From Acidobacteriota bacterium (lineage in GTDB: Bacteria; Acidobacteriota; Blastocatellia; RBC074), in contig JAFDVI010000012.1 of NCBI GenBank assembly GCA_018269055.1, forward strand, positions 157,820 to 221,819: DNA of 64,000 nt, written 5' to 3'. Of the stretch, positions 35,101 through 42,919 are shown piece after piece. Made by a program: the position numbers and the translations under genes. Numbering within the stretch: position 1 is the first letter of the stretch; each line of letters starts with the position of its first letter. A model generated the notes under the pieces. That model worked only from the letters and a program-made list of their open reading frames with translations. It was not told the DNA's origin and searched no databases.

Positions 35101-35405
35101 AGCCGCAATCCAAGTTGCAGCATCAATCCGCTGTACCATTGTTCGACCGTCAGATTTTGCCCAATCGCCGACAGATCCAACACGGCAACGCCAATTCCTA
35201 AGTTTCGCAACTTCCCTGCGGCGCGAATCATCAGGCTGGATTTGCCCATCTGCCGCGAAGTCAGCACATAGCAAAAATCGCCACGCAACAATCCATCCAG
35301 CAAGTCTTTGTCCGCCTGACGCTCGACATAAGATGGCGCGTCCGGACGCATCGTGCCTCCGACAACATAAAACTCCGGATTGATTGCGGATAGAACAGCG
35401 CTCAT
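32160..35405 (-). CDS. Membrane-anchored AAA-like ATPase with 14 WD40 repeats
   Basis: The 1081-residue protein has an N-terminal AAA-like (PF14516-type) NTPase domain (about 10-350). The Walker A region is YVLTSRQMGKSSLMIRAAG, the Walker B RLVVFVDEIDVVL, and a HPFLTQRLC segment is typical of the group. A single transmembrane helix (about 376-398, LGIAALSAVILAVVGWLAI) and a short coiled region follow. Residues about 450-1075 contain fourteen WD40 units (for example FSPDGKRLVSGGLDKKIYLW), enough for two seven-blade propellers. With the NTPase inside, the WD40 part would face the periplasm. It is translationally coupled to the upstream wHTH-ATPase (ATGA overlap). It is probably a sensor or scaffold NTPase; the ligand is unknown. 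Confidence 0.9.
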   Translation of the reverse strand: MSAVLSAINPEFYVVGGTMRPDAPSYVERQADKDLLDGLLRGDFCYVLTSRQMGKSSLMIRAAGKLRNLGIGVAVLDLSAIGQNLTVEQWYSGLMLQLGLRLNLEDELIEFWQLHPELGPLQRWLAAMRAVVLPKYPDRLVVFVDEIDVVLSLPFSTDEFFAGIRECYNLRSEEPALERLTFCLLGVATPADLIRNTRMTPFNIGRRIELSDFAEAEAAPLSQGLSKNGREGRSLLKRILYWSGGHPFLTQRLCRAAAEDPLINTTDAVDHLCEELFFTRRARERDDNLLFVRERILRSETDLAGLLYAYRKVLRGRRMIDDESNPLVSILRLSGIVRAESGKLKVRNRIYNRVFDLSWVRSNLPDAEVRRQRAAFRRGALGIAALSAVILAVVGWLAIRANSEAEARRKLLYLRQIGVAWQELEGNSNVARVNELLEDTRPEPGKEDLRSLEWYQLSYLTHRNINQFAAKNPIVAVSFSPDGKNLLIAERRRAIANGTSEFQVTVFEMRFDRSPLRELSTFSLPAGNHFNAIAFSPDAHRVVADAPDKKIHVWDIGTKTEVHSFEPTGNDLARAGFSRDGEFLVVTDIAGNVALFDSGRMFKPMWRKSVGHEAPWAAFSPDGREVICANESSTVFRWEVATGTESSSDSGGASIARAVFFPDGKRLLYSLLDGTLQIRDLPNQRLLNVLKGHTATNQSLRFSPDGKVLATGSYDRSIKLWPSDGQDDEELTTLQGHGSAVNSIAWSNDGKYLVSGSADSSLKIWEVESLLAPELIRRSVQHFKVSAFQNKTQAVVFGITKNHEMKLWSLDSGQPLVTFGADEQPPFSTDVLGAALSLDGKMLATSFNNKEKEKVGLIRLWDATTGRLIKTLSGHTELVYNLMFSPDGKRLVSGGLDKKIYLWDVATGQPYELPPQASSYSYRAVFSNGGHLVAAALSNGTVMLADVASRNVLRVLEGHAQVVKALAFSADDRMLASGGDDNQLRLWDVNSGQLIKVIGQSDSMNRLIFSVDGKRLISGGKDGTVKLWDVASGQEIFTYRGHPGDVTSLTISGDGKSLITTGNDGSVRYWRAASEQDVTAH

Positions 35406-36802
35406 AACAAACGCTTTTTCAGGTAGCGGGCATACAGCCCGCTGCGAGGCCGAGCATCAGCGGGCGAATCGCCGGTTAAAATGCCGGCGCTTCGTAAACG
35501 ATAAAACATCCCAGTGGTCAATGGAGGTGGGTCTTTCTGCCCATGCAGAAGGCTGCGAACGGCATCGCATAAATCCCGATCTCGTTCCAGCGCAAACCAC
35601 ATCGAACGAAGATGGCTGCCAAAAATGCCGTCTTCGTGGTCGGCTTTGGTTTCAATCGCCGCCAAGTCCATCTTATTCCGGTACATTTCGTAAAACCCAC
35701 GTTGCGCAAGATAAGGATGGCCGCCTGTCAGTTCGTTATAGCGGGAAATTTCATTCTGGCTGGTCAGCAATCTGCCATAACGTTGATTCAAATCGGCAAC
35801 CTGATCGAGACTAAAATCTTCCAGCGTCACTTGTGTGCCGACATTAAACGGAGACTGATTCGGATCGGTGATAAACAGATGGGCTTCGGTCGCATAAGCC
35901 AATGCCAGCGTCAGTCGCATCCAGGGGCCTTCCGGCTCATAAGCTCGCAGATTATGCAACCATCGAAAGAGAGCAAAGATTTCTGTTTTGTTGTCACAGC
36001 TAAACAATTCATCCACATCGTCAATAACCCACACCAGCGGTTGTTGAGCTTTTTCCAGAATGTGACGTTGCAAATACCTTTGGAAATTGGCGCTTGGGCC
36101 CAAAAAACTGTTCCAAATCTTATGCGGCAATGATTCCAGTTGCAGCGTATCGGCAATCTGCTCAGCCAATGACAAAAGCAACTGATCGGAATCAGACAAG
36201 GTTCTGATGTTTATCGAACGCAAGTAAGTCAGCACCACCAGGGAGCCAGATTCCCTTGCTCGCTGAGCGCCACGCGCCAACAAAGAAGTTTTGCCGACTT
36301 GCGGAGGCCCTTTGACCAAGACAACACTGTCGCGTCGCGCCATCGCAGCAAAAAATTTGTCGTCCGTTTCGCGAGCAATATAAAACTGGGACTCTAAAGG
36401 CACCGCGCCGCCCGGCGTGGGCGGATCAGAAAAGTTCAAATCCCGGTTCGCCGATGCCGTCGTCGCGCCTTGCTCCCTTCTTAGTTCCTTCACGGGAGCT
36501 ATAAAACGATAGCCGGATCCGGGTACATTTTCTATAAACTCTTCGTCGCCAAGTTTTTTCCGTAACTCTCCAATGGTTACAGCCACTCTTGCATCAGAAC
36601 TTTCCTCAATTTCCCAAACTTCCCTTAGCAATTGGTCATTCGTCATTAAACTGCCGTGGTTTTGAACTAACACACGCAGCAGATCGAAGACTAACTTTCT
36701 TAAAGGTGGAGAGACTTCTTTCCCATCAAGCAGAAGCCGTCGCTCGGATGGATCAAGCAGATAAGGTCCAAATTCGTAAATCAGGCGTGGGGAGCCAGGC
36801 AT
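35402..36802 (-). CDS. OmpR-type winged-helix protein fused to an AAA-like ATPase
   Basis: The 466-residue protein has a DNA-binding winged helix at residues 8-105 (FGPYLLDPSERRLLLDGKEV, RVAVTIGELRKKLGD, ENVPGSGYRFIAPV), the effector type of OmpR/ToxR/CadC regulators. After a short linker, an AAA-like NTPase (about 135-440) shows VVLVKGPPQVGKTSLLARG (Walker A), PLVWVIDDVDELF (Walker B) and TGGHPYLAQRGFYEM. The second domain is homologous to the N-terminal domain of the next gene, with which it overlaps by four bases. No receiver domain is present. The pair suggests ATP-dependent transcription control linked to a membrane sensor (inference). Confidence 0.9.
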   Translation of the reverse strand: MPGSPRLIYEFGPYLLDPSERRLLLDGKEVSPPLRKLVFDLLRVLVQNHGSLMTNDQLLREVWEIEESSDARVAVTIGELRKKLGDEEFIENVPGSGYRFIAPVKELRREQGATTASANRDLNFSDPPTPGGAVPLESQFYIARETDDKFFAAMARRDSVVLVKGPPQVGKTSLLARGAQRARESGSLVVLTYLRSINIRTLSDSDQLLLSLAEQIADTLQLESLPHKIWNSFLGPSANFQRYLQRHILEKAQQPLVWVIDDVDELFSCDNKTEIFALFRWLHNLRAYEPEGPWMRLTLALAYATEAHLFITDPNQSPFNVGTQVTLEDFSLDQVADLNQRYGRLLTSQNEISRYNELTGGHPYLAQRGFYEMYRNKMDLAAIETKADHEDGIFGSHLRSMWFALERDRDLCDAVRSLLHGQKDPPPLTTGMFYRLRSAGILTGDSPADARPRSGLYARYLKKRLL

Positions 36803-37138
36803 ACACCATCTACCAATCTGTACATTTTATCGGGATTTATCCCAGATTTTATTGATCCTTCAAGCAGGCGCCTTCGACTTTCAGTATATTCCGCCAAGCT
36901 GGCAGAAATGACTTATAAGAAAAGGAAAGCATTGCGCTTGAGTTCACCACACTCCAAAGGATGGCGGGCATTCTAGCTACCTTCGGACGGGGTAGCAATG
37001 CGTCATCAACCAAAAACAAATTGTCACGGCAGTGTCATAACCCAATGACAGTTTCGAGTTGCATCCCCACAAGCTACTTGTTCCGTGACTCGTCGCTCTG
37101 TATCCCCCAGATGTGTGTTGCGGAGCAAGGAGATCACT
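36803..37138. other. Divergent intergenic region between wHTH-ATPase and small gene
   Basis: No gene seen. A GCTACC/GGTAGC hairpin lies at 36976-36996. The rest is AT-richer than its neighbours and should hold the divergent promoters, but no hexamer pair is clear enough to name. A winged-helix protein made next door could bind here. Confidence 0.4.
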
Positions 37139-37510
37139 ATGGGCAACTTTTTTCGCGTTCTGGTTTACAACGGCAGCACCCCTGAGGAAGAAAAGAGACT
37201 TACAGAGACTGCCATTAAGGAAAAATACGAGTATCCGAATACCAGCGTTTACGTCGGCGAACGGGATGGCGTCAAGAAATTTTTAGCGTTGATTCCCCTC
37301 GATGAAAAGCCGAGCGAGTTAGGTACCGAACCATGGCAAGGTACAGCCGACCTCGTACAAGAGCATTTTATTTGCGAATTCAACCCCGATTACAGCACAG
37401 CGTCTCAACAAAACGCGCTTTCGTCTTTGACGTATAAGGAAGTGAGCGTGTCCGGTCCAAATGGAGATATGAGTTCTCTTGTGGAAAAGGCAAAGGTGTT
37501 AATCAAGTAG
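37139..37510 (+). CDS. Small protein of unknown function (123 residues)
   Basis: The start at 37139 is well supported by AAGGAG eight bases upstream. The protein begins MGNFFRVLVYNGSTPEEEKR, has mixed alpha/beta character, no signal peptide or membrane helix, and no cysteines other than one (FICEF). I do not recognise a family. It stands alone, surrounded by NTPase genes: divergent from the wHTH-ATPase and convergent with a secreted-protein gene. Codon use is similar to its neighbours but its base composition is more AT-rich. It could be a partner or target of the adjacent NTPases, but nothing in the sequence proves this. Confidence 0.75.
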   Translation: MGNFFRVLVYNGSTPEEEKRLTETAIKEKYEYPNTSVYVGERDGVKKFLALIPLDEKPSELGTEPWQGTADLVQEHFICEFNPDYSTASQQNALSSLTYKEVSVSGPNGDMSSLVEKAKVLIK

Positions 37511-37742
37511 TCTTATGCGAGGCTGGCATAACACTGAGAAGCATATCAAAAATGCGTCCTCCAACAGCCGGGTATACAGCCATGTCCCGAAACAGCAGCG
37601 TCTTCAGCCATTAGGGTATTTGAGCGCCAGCTTGCAGTTTCAACCTTGAAGTCGGGCTTCCCTCAGTCACCAAACTCGGCCAACTTCCAAGGTTGAAATT
37701 GTTCTGGCCGGAGAATGACGCCCACAAACGATCAAGCCTTTA

Positions 37743-38378
37743 TCAAAACGATCCTCTTAACCCTAATTTCCGAATCACCTGGTCGGCAATGTCGCGACCT
37801 GTCCAGTCCAGATACATTTGCTGCCTGGATGCGCCAATAGGAGGAAACGAAGTTCCCTGCGGTTGTCGCGGGTAACCGCTGCCAAAATAAATTTGCTTGC
37901 CGGTTTTCGGCTCAAACACCGTGAAGCGCACATCCACCCCGTTCAAACTCCCGGTTCCCATCCTGTCGTATTGCAACTCAATCCAAACCACAAACAAATC
38001 TTCGCTATCCTTTGCAGCCTTCATGGCATCGCCGCGCGTCTGGTTTCGTTCGGAACTTAGCTGCACGGATTTCAATTCGCGCCGCATTTGATCCAAACAT
38101 CCGTCTCGCACGGCGTCGGTGTAATACATAGGGATTTCCATATCGCCCATCGCCGACGCAATCATCAACGACTTCCCTTTTTCCACAGGCTTGTCTTTCG
38201 GCTTGTCGGGCGATACCTCTGGCTCCGGCACAGTGCGCGCATCGGGATTGTTGACGCCCTGCACCACGGGCTGCGGATCGGCTTTCTTTTGCTTGCGACC
38301 CGATTGCGCAACGGCAATACCTCCGAGCACCAGCAGACACTCGATCAACACGACCAGCGACTTTGCATGAATTCGCAT
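37743..38378 (-). CDS. Secreted protein of unknown function (211 residues)
   Basis: The start at 38378 is set by a strong GAGGAGG eight bases upstream; the open frame extends to 38456. A signal peptide (SLVVLIECLLVLGGIAVAQS) is followed by a basic and then Pro/Asp/Lys-rich linker (to about 75). A globular domain of about 135 residues then has MYYTDAVRDGCLDQMRRELK, FVVWIELQYDRMGTG and FTVFEPKTGKQIYFGSGYPR. I do not recognise the domain; the beta-strand pattern and the phrase about tool-like constant region resemble periplasmic DUF proteins. The gene follows the NACHT gene on the same strand by 95 bases, so co-transcription is possible. Confidence 0.8.
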   Translation of the reverse strand: MRIHAKSLVVLIECLLVLGGIAVAQSGRKQKKADPQPVVQGVNNPDARTVPEPEVSPDKPKDKPVEKGKSLMIASAMGDMEIPMYYTDAVRDGCLDQMRRELKSVQLSSERNQTRGDAMKAAKDSEDLFVVWIELQYDRMGTGSLNGVDVRFTVFEPKTGKQIYFGSGYPRQPQGTSFPPIGASRQQMYLDWTGRDIADQVIRKLGLRGSF

Positions 38379-38473
38379 AACGATTCCTCCTCGGTTGAGC
38401 TTTGGAAATGTGCACGGATTATAGACGACTTTAGAACGGCGCGTAACAGGCGGCATTGCATTCCTGGAAAAGA

Positions 38474-41400
38474 CTACGCGCCTTCACCGGGATATTTATC
38501 TGCCAACAGGTTCCGCAACATTAAGTATCCAGCATCGCGTTTGCGGTCGTTCTTTTCACCTCGCCGTTTATTGCATGCAAGCGGCAACGCTAATTTGATG
38601 ATTTCCGATTTATCTTCTTCCTTAAAGCACATAGACAATTCGTCGAGCGCGCCCAGCGCCAAAGTCGCTACAACTATGCTGGAGTCTGACAAACTATTGA
38701 TCAAAGCGGAGATGATTTGATTGCTCGCCGCTTTACCCATTGCGCCCAATGACATTGCTGCTCCAATCCGAACAACCTCTTCAGAGTCAGCCAAACGTTC
38801 AATCAGGTCTGAGATGGCATTTTCGTTTACCACCTCTTCACCCATTAGCTCTAATGCGCGGACAGCCGCAGATCGAACATCCCATTCAGGATCTGTCAGA
38901 CACTGAGTCAAAACAGAAATGACTTGATCGCCCGCCACTGTCTTTCCCATAACACCCAACGCGCCCACCGCCGCACACCGGACAAACCCCTCAGAATCAC
39001 CCAAACGCTCAATCAAGGCGAAAACAACTTTATTGTTCACCGCCTTCTCACCAAGCATTCCGAGTGCCTGAGCCGCCGTTGATCGGACATCACCATCAGA
39101 ATCAGTCAGAAGTTGAACCAACGCAGAAATGGTTTGATCGCTCGTGGCTTCCTCGCCGAACTTTTCTAGCGCACGAGCCGCTGCTAAGCGGATTCCACTT
39201 TGTGAGTCAGCCAAAAGTCGAACCAAAGTGGAAATGACTTGCTCACTCGCTGCTTTCTCACCTAAATCCCCTAACGCCCAAATTGCCGTTCGCCGAACAT
39301 TCTCTTGGGAATCACCACAAAGTCGAATCAAGGTAGGTACCACCTCCTTCTTACCCAGCCATCCCAGCGCGCGAGCCGCCGCTAACCGAACCCGAGAGTC
39401 AGAGCTTGATGAACGCTCAATGGATGCGGTAATAGCTTGATCTCTCGCCGTCCTGCCGATTGCGACTAATGCACGAGCAGCCGCTCGCTGGACAGAAAAA
39501 TCAGAATCAGCCAAACGTTCAATCAAGGCAAAAACGACTTGATCACTTGATGCCTTTTCGCCAATCGCTCCTAGTGTATTTGCAGCCCAAGATCGAACAA
39601 AATGTTCTGAATTCCCCAACAGCTGAATCAGCTTAGAGATAACTAGGTCCCCCTTGATCTTTTCGCCCATTGTTCCCAGTATGCCAGCCGCTGCAATCTG
39701 GACAGCCATTTTTGAGTCTGCCAAGCGTTGTATCAAGGCTGTGATGACTTGGTCGTTTTCCGCCTTTTTGCCCATCGCTCCCAGGGCGTAGACCGCCGCA
39801 GACCTCACAGCCCATTCAGTATCATCCAATCGTTTAAGTAATTTGGGAATTAAATCGGCTGAGGCGGCGCACTCAGCTACCAGTCCGAAGATTTGGCGTA
39901 TGTCTCCTTTTAAAGAGACTGAGGATCTTACATCAAAGTAAAGATCGCAAAGTCGGTTGATGATTCGGCAGCGCAAGTTCGGGTAAACAGCAACATCATC
40001 AGCAAGACAACGCGCAGACAAAAACAGATCGCGGTGCAAAATATGCTCATACTCGCTAGCGGTGAAACCTTGTCGTTCGGCAAATTCGCCTTCGGCCAGA
40101 ATGGCAGCGCGAACCAGCAAATCGCCATCGTCAGGACTTTGGCGCGAGGCAACGGCCAGCAGAATTGGTTCCTCCCAGCGGGGTTTATGGCGGACTTCGT
40201 TTATTCGCTGCGCCGCTTGCAAACTGTTCCGCATAAGTTGCAACGCTGCAAAGTATTCCTGAAAGGTCAGGTGCAGAAACCCGTATTGTTTGGGCGCACG
40301 TTCAACAAAGATACCAGCGGGGCCACGAGCGCGAGCCAGAAAGCCATCCACAGCAGCAATCACTTCGGGATGATCCGACGGTTTACCCGTGTCTCTTGAT
40401 CGAACTTCGCGCAACTTTTCTTCAACTTCCTGTTCATACGCCAATCCGCGCGGACGTTCAGAGTGCATCCAATAAGCCAGCGGCCATAGGAATTGCGCCG
40501 CATCGCTTTTGCTGATCAGTTTAGAACCGTCCATTCCCTTTGCCGCTTGCCAATCGGCCAGTAAGGTGTTGGTCGCCAGTTCGTAAAGTTCAACTCGGCG
40601 GCTTGGCAGACGCGAGCCGTTGCGATGAATCAGCGCCAGAATCGTCAGCAACAGCGGATTCGTTGCCAATCGTTTGACACCGGTATTGCCGTCAACGGAT
40701 TTCAGAATGTCGTCAATTTCGACTTTGGCACGATCGGCAATGATTTCAGTGGAAGCGTCCGGAGCGTGGAAGCGTTCCACCGCCAGGCACCAGCCGTTCA
40801 AAAACTTTTCAATCTGTTCGCGCTCCAAATCCAGCAAAGTAAAGTGCTGGTAATCGTTGCCAAGTGGAGCTTGCCGATAACCGACGATGCGGCTGGTAAC
40901 GATAACGCGATTGTCTGAATGCGTGCTGCGAACGAATTCTTCGATCTGCTGAACAATCACCACACGATCAGAAGGTTCAGTCACCTCGTCCAATCCGTCC
41001 AGCAGCAACAAGGCTTCGCCGCGCCGGAGCTTTTCTTCCAGTAAGCGAGTCAATTCGCCATCAGAATTACGTTCGATGTTGCGAAACGGAACCAACAGGC
41101 AATCTCGCAACTTGGCATTTCGATTTTTGCGCAACTCTTCGGCGAAATCCGCGACACGCATAAAGATCGGCAATCGAACCTTGCCGTAATTGGTTCCATC
41201 TTTATCAATCACAATCGGAAATCCGCCTCGCCAAGTTCGGGCAAAATGCAGCGCCAGAAACCGCATCAACGTCGTCTTACCCGCTCCAGGGTCACCAAGA
41301 ATTACCATTCGACGGTTTTCACGAACAGCTTCAGCCAGATCCACTTTTTCTGCGCGCGTTTCTCGCTCGGCCCAACGAACTCGACTGCCGGGAATTGGCA

Positions 41401-42178
41401 CGACATCACCTTCTTCTCCAAAATCAGACAATAGAGCATTGGTAAATGTGCCTTTCACTCTCCCAAACTCATCCACAAAAAAACCATGCCTTGCGTAGGG
41501 TTCATAAACCTTACGCTCGGTTTTCAGCGAGACATACACTTCGTCCAGCTTGACCGCGACTTGTCGTTCGGCCTGCATTACGCCGCGCAAACTGATTTCC
41601 GAATTGTTTTCGATGGTGTGGCGAAGAAATCTATCGAGGCACGCCTGTCGCGATTCTTCCTGCCATTTCAGGATTGCTTTGGTAATTTGGTTGGCAAGTT
41701 GGTGCGGATCGGTAAATTCTGCCTTGATTCGCTCCTGTCTGACACGCTCGCGGAATGCTTCCAAACGCTCGGAATCACCAGCCGGGCGATCCTTCGTAAC
41801 TGAAAGTGGAAAAAGGCAATTGTCGCTGGCGAAAAACGCGATGCGCGGCCTGTCGAGTTCAACAGCTTGGTCATATTCAAGTTCGGTAAATGACTTTTCC
41901 GTACCCAATTTGCACTCGCCATAAATCGCGCCGAGGAGCAGCACAAACAAATCGCAGTCAGCGACTTTTGTGGCGTCGTAATCAGTCGGCGTCGCATTCA
42001 CTGCGCCCCAGGTTTCCATCTGGATGCATTCAAATCCTGGCAGACCGTTAATCGCGTTGGCGACTTCAACGCGGTATTCGCGCAAATCTTTGGATGTCGA
42101 ACTGAGGAAAACTTTGGCCAATTGGATTTTCGTCTCGGAGAGACGCCTGAATTTAGGCAGGTCGTTTACGGCCTGCAC
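38474..42178 (-). CDS. DUF4062-NACHT-HEAT repeat protein (bacterial NLR-like STAND NTPase)
   Basis: The 1234-residue protein has three parts. Residues about 20-190 match DUF4062 (KVFLSSTSKDLREYRVEVAN; CDLFVLLLGAIYGE; SFTELEYDQAVE), a TIR-like fold. The NACHT NTPase follows, with Walker A VILGDPGAGKTTLMRF near residue 295 and Walker B LLLLDGLDEV near 395. Residues about 770-1180 hold twelve 35-residue HEAT-like repeats of the form RLADSEWDVRSAAVRALELM, some nearly identical. This sensor-NTPase-effector plan is shared by bacterial NACHT proteins, several of which defend against phage; defence is inferred. The start is unclear: the frame opens at a GTG (42178) inside an inverted repeat, and a TTG at 42121 begins close to the conserved domain. 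No ribosome site is seen at either. Confidence 0.9.
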   Translation of the reverse strand: MQAVNDLPKFRRLSETKIQLAKVFLSSTSKDLREYRVEVANAINGLPGFECIQMETWGAVNATPTDYDATKVADCDLFVLLLGAIYGECKLGTEKSFTELEYDQAVELDRPRIAFFASDNCLFPLSVTKDRPAGDSERLEAFRERVRQERIKAEFTDPHQLANQITKAILKWQEESRQACLDRFLRHTIENNSEISLRGVMQAERQVAVKLDEVYVSLKTERKVYEPYARHGFFVDEFGRVKGTFTNALLSDFGEEGDVVPIPGSRVRWAERETRAEKVDLAEAVRENRRMVILGDPGAGKTTLMRFLALHFARTWRGGFPIVIDKDGTNYGKVRLPIFMRVADFAEELRKNRNAKLRDCLLVPFRNIERNSDGELTRLLEEKLRRGEALLLLDGLDEVTEPSDRVVIVQQIEEFVRSTHSDNRVIVTSRIVGYRQAPLGNDYQHFTLLDLEREQIEKFLNGWCLAVERFHAPDASTEIIADRAKVEIDDILKSVDGNTGVKRLATNPLLLTILALIHRNGSRLPSRRVELYELATNTLLADWQAAKGMDGSKLISKSDAAQFLWPLAYWMHSERPRGLAYEQEVEEKLREVRSRDTGKPSDHPEVIAAVDGFLARARGPAGIFVERAPKQYGFLHLTFQEYFAALQLMRNSLQAAQRINEVRHKPRWEEPILLAVASRQSPDDGDLLVRAAILAEGEFAERQGFTASEYEHILHRDLFLSARCLADDVAVYPNLRCRIINRLCDLYFDVRSSVSLKGDIRQIFGLVAECAASADLIPKLLKRLDDTEWAVRSAAVYALGAMGKKAENDQVITALIQRLADSKMAVQIAAAGILGTMGEKIKGDLVISKLIQLLGNSEHFVRSWAANTLGAIGEKASSDQVVFALIERLADSDFSVQRAAARALVAIGRTARDQAITASIERSSSSDSRVRLAAARALGWLGKKEVVPTLIRLCGDSQENVRRTAIWALGDLGEKAASEQVISTLVRLLADSQSGIRLAAARALEKFGEEATSDQTISALVQLLTDSDGDVRSTAAQALGMLGEKAVNNKVVFALIERLGDSEGFVRCAAVGALGVMGKTVAGDQVISVLTQCLTDPEWDVRSAAVRALELMGEEVVNENAISDLIERLADSEEVVRIGAAMSLGAMGKAASNQIISALINSLSDSSIVVATLALGALDELSMCFKEEDKSEIIKLALPLACNKRRGEKNDRKRDAGYLMLRNLLADKYPGEGA

Positions 42179-42309
42179 ATGGGTTTATGAGAAAGACTCG
42201 TCGCGTAGTGACGACTGAATTTATCGCACGCAATTTACTTAACCGTCGCTATGCGACGCAACGAATATTATGCCAACGTTACAGGCCGTAAACGACCTGC
42301 CTAAATTCA
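42148..42309. repeat. 28-base perfect inverted repeat with internal GTCGC hairpins at the NACHT start
   Basis: The arms are 42148-42175 and 42282-42309. Between them are small hairpins such as GTCGTCGCGTAGTGACGAC-like (42200-42218) and CGTCGCTATGCGACG (42244-42258), and another, GCCGCTATGCGGC, follows the right arm. The left arm encodes the residues QAVNDLPKF of the NACHT protein. Confidence 0.75.
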
Positions 42310-42379
42310 ACCGCCGCTATGCGGCAACGGACAAGGCTTCTTGGGGTGCGGCGCTACGCCGAGAGCGTAGCATTCCAAA

Positions 42380-42913
42380 TCAAAATTGTTTTCCCATGAT
42401 GACAAGGGGTAAAACTTCGCCTTCGGGCATTGGATGTTCGATCCGCTCAATAGGCTGATACCCCATCGCGGAGTACAAAGGCACGCCTGGCAACGTCGCG
42501 CCGAGTTCCAGTTTGGTAAAGCCTGCGGCTCGCGCGGCGGCTTCGCAGGCTTCGATAATCTGGCGGCCAATGCCTCGACGAGCGAAATCAGGATCAACGA
42601 AAAAGGCTCGGATGCGCGCAGGTTCCGTTGCCGGATCGAGCAGGGAATCCGCGTCTTCTTTCGTCTGGTCTCCGCCGTACAACGTGCTGCGCTTGCTCCA
42701 ACCGCCGCAACCGACAATTCGGCCTTCCGCTTCGGCGACGAAGTACGTGCCGTCGGCAATCAATTGCGTGTCTATGCCGAAGACGTGAATCAGCGAAATT
42801 TCGATTTGCCGTTCGGTGTAATACCCGGCGCTCAAAGCCCGAATGGATCGCCGCATCAACTGATCGAGCGCCGGGATATCTTCGGCTGTCGCCAATCGAA
42901 GCTGGATTTGCAT
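42380..42913 (-). CDS. GNAT-family N-acetyltransferase
   Basis: The 177-residue protein fits a single GNAT domain. ATAEDIPALDQLMRRSIRAL starts the fold; VGCGGWS is strand 4; IRAFFVDPDFARRGIGRQII contains the acetyl-CoA pyrophosphate loop (R-R-G-I-G-R). ELGATLPGVPLYSAMGYQPI is the usual C-terminal strand and helix. The acceptor substrate is unknown. It starts six bases after the sulfatase stop and is the last gene of a probable operon with the DinB protein and sulfatase. Confidence 0.93.
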   Translation of the reverse strand: MQIQLRLATAEDIPALDQLMRRSIRALSAGYYTERQIEISLIHVFGIDTQLIADGTYFVAEAEGRIVGCGGWSKRSTLYGGDQTKEDADSLLDPATEPARIRAFFVDPDFARRGIGRQIIEACEAAARAAGFTKLELGATLPGVPLYSAMGYQPIERIEHPMPEGEVLPLVIMGKQF

Positions 42914-42919
42914 GGATGG

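Noticed and set aside
38500-39900. Periodic repeats of about 105 bases that might look like a CRISPR-like or tandem array
   Set aside because: They are in frame, encode HEAT-like units of 35 residues and are too divergent and long for CRISPR repeats.
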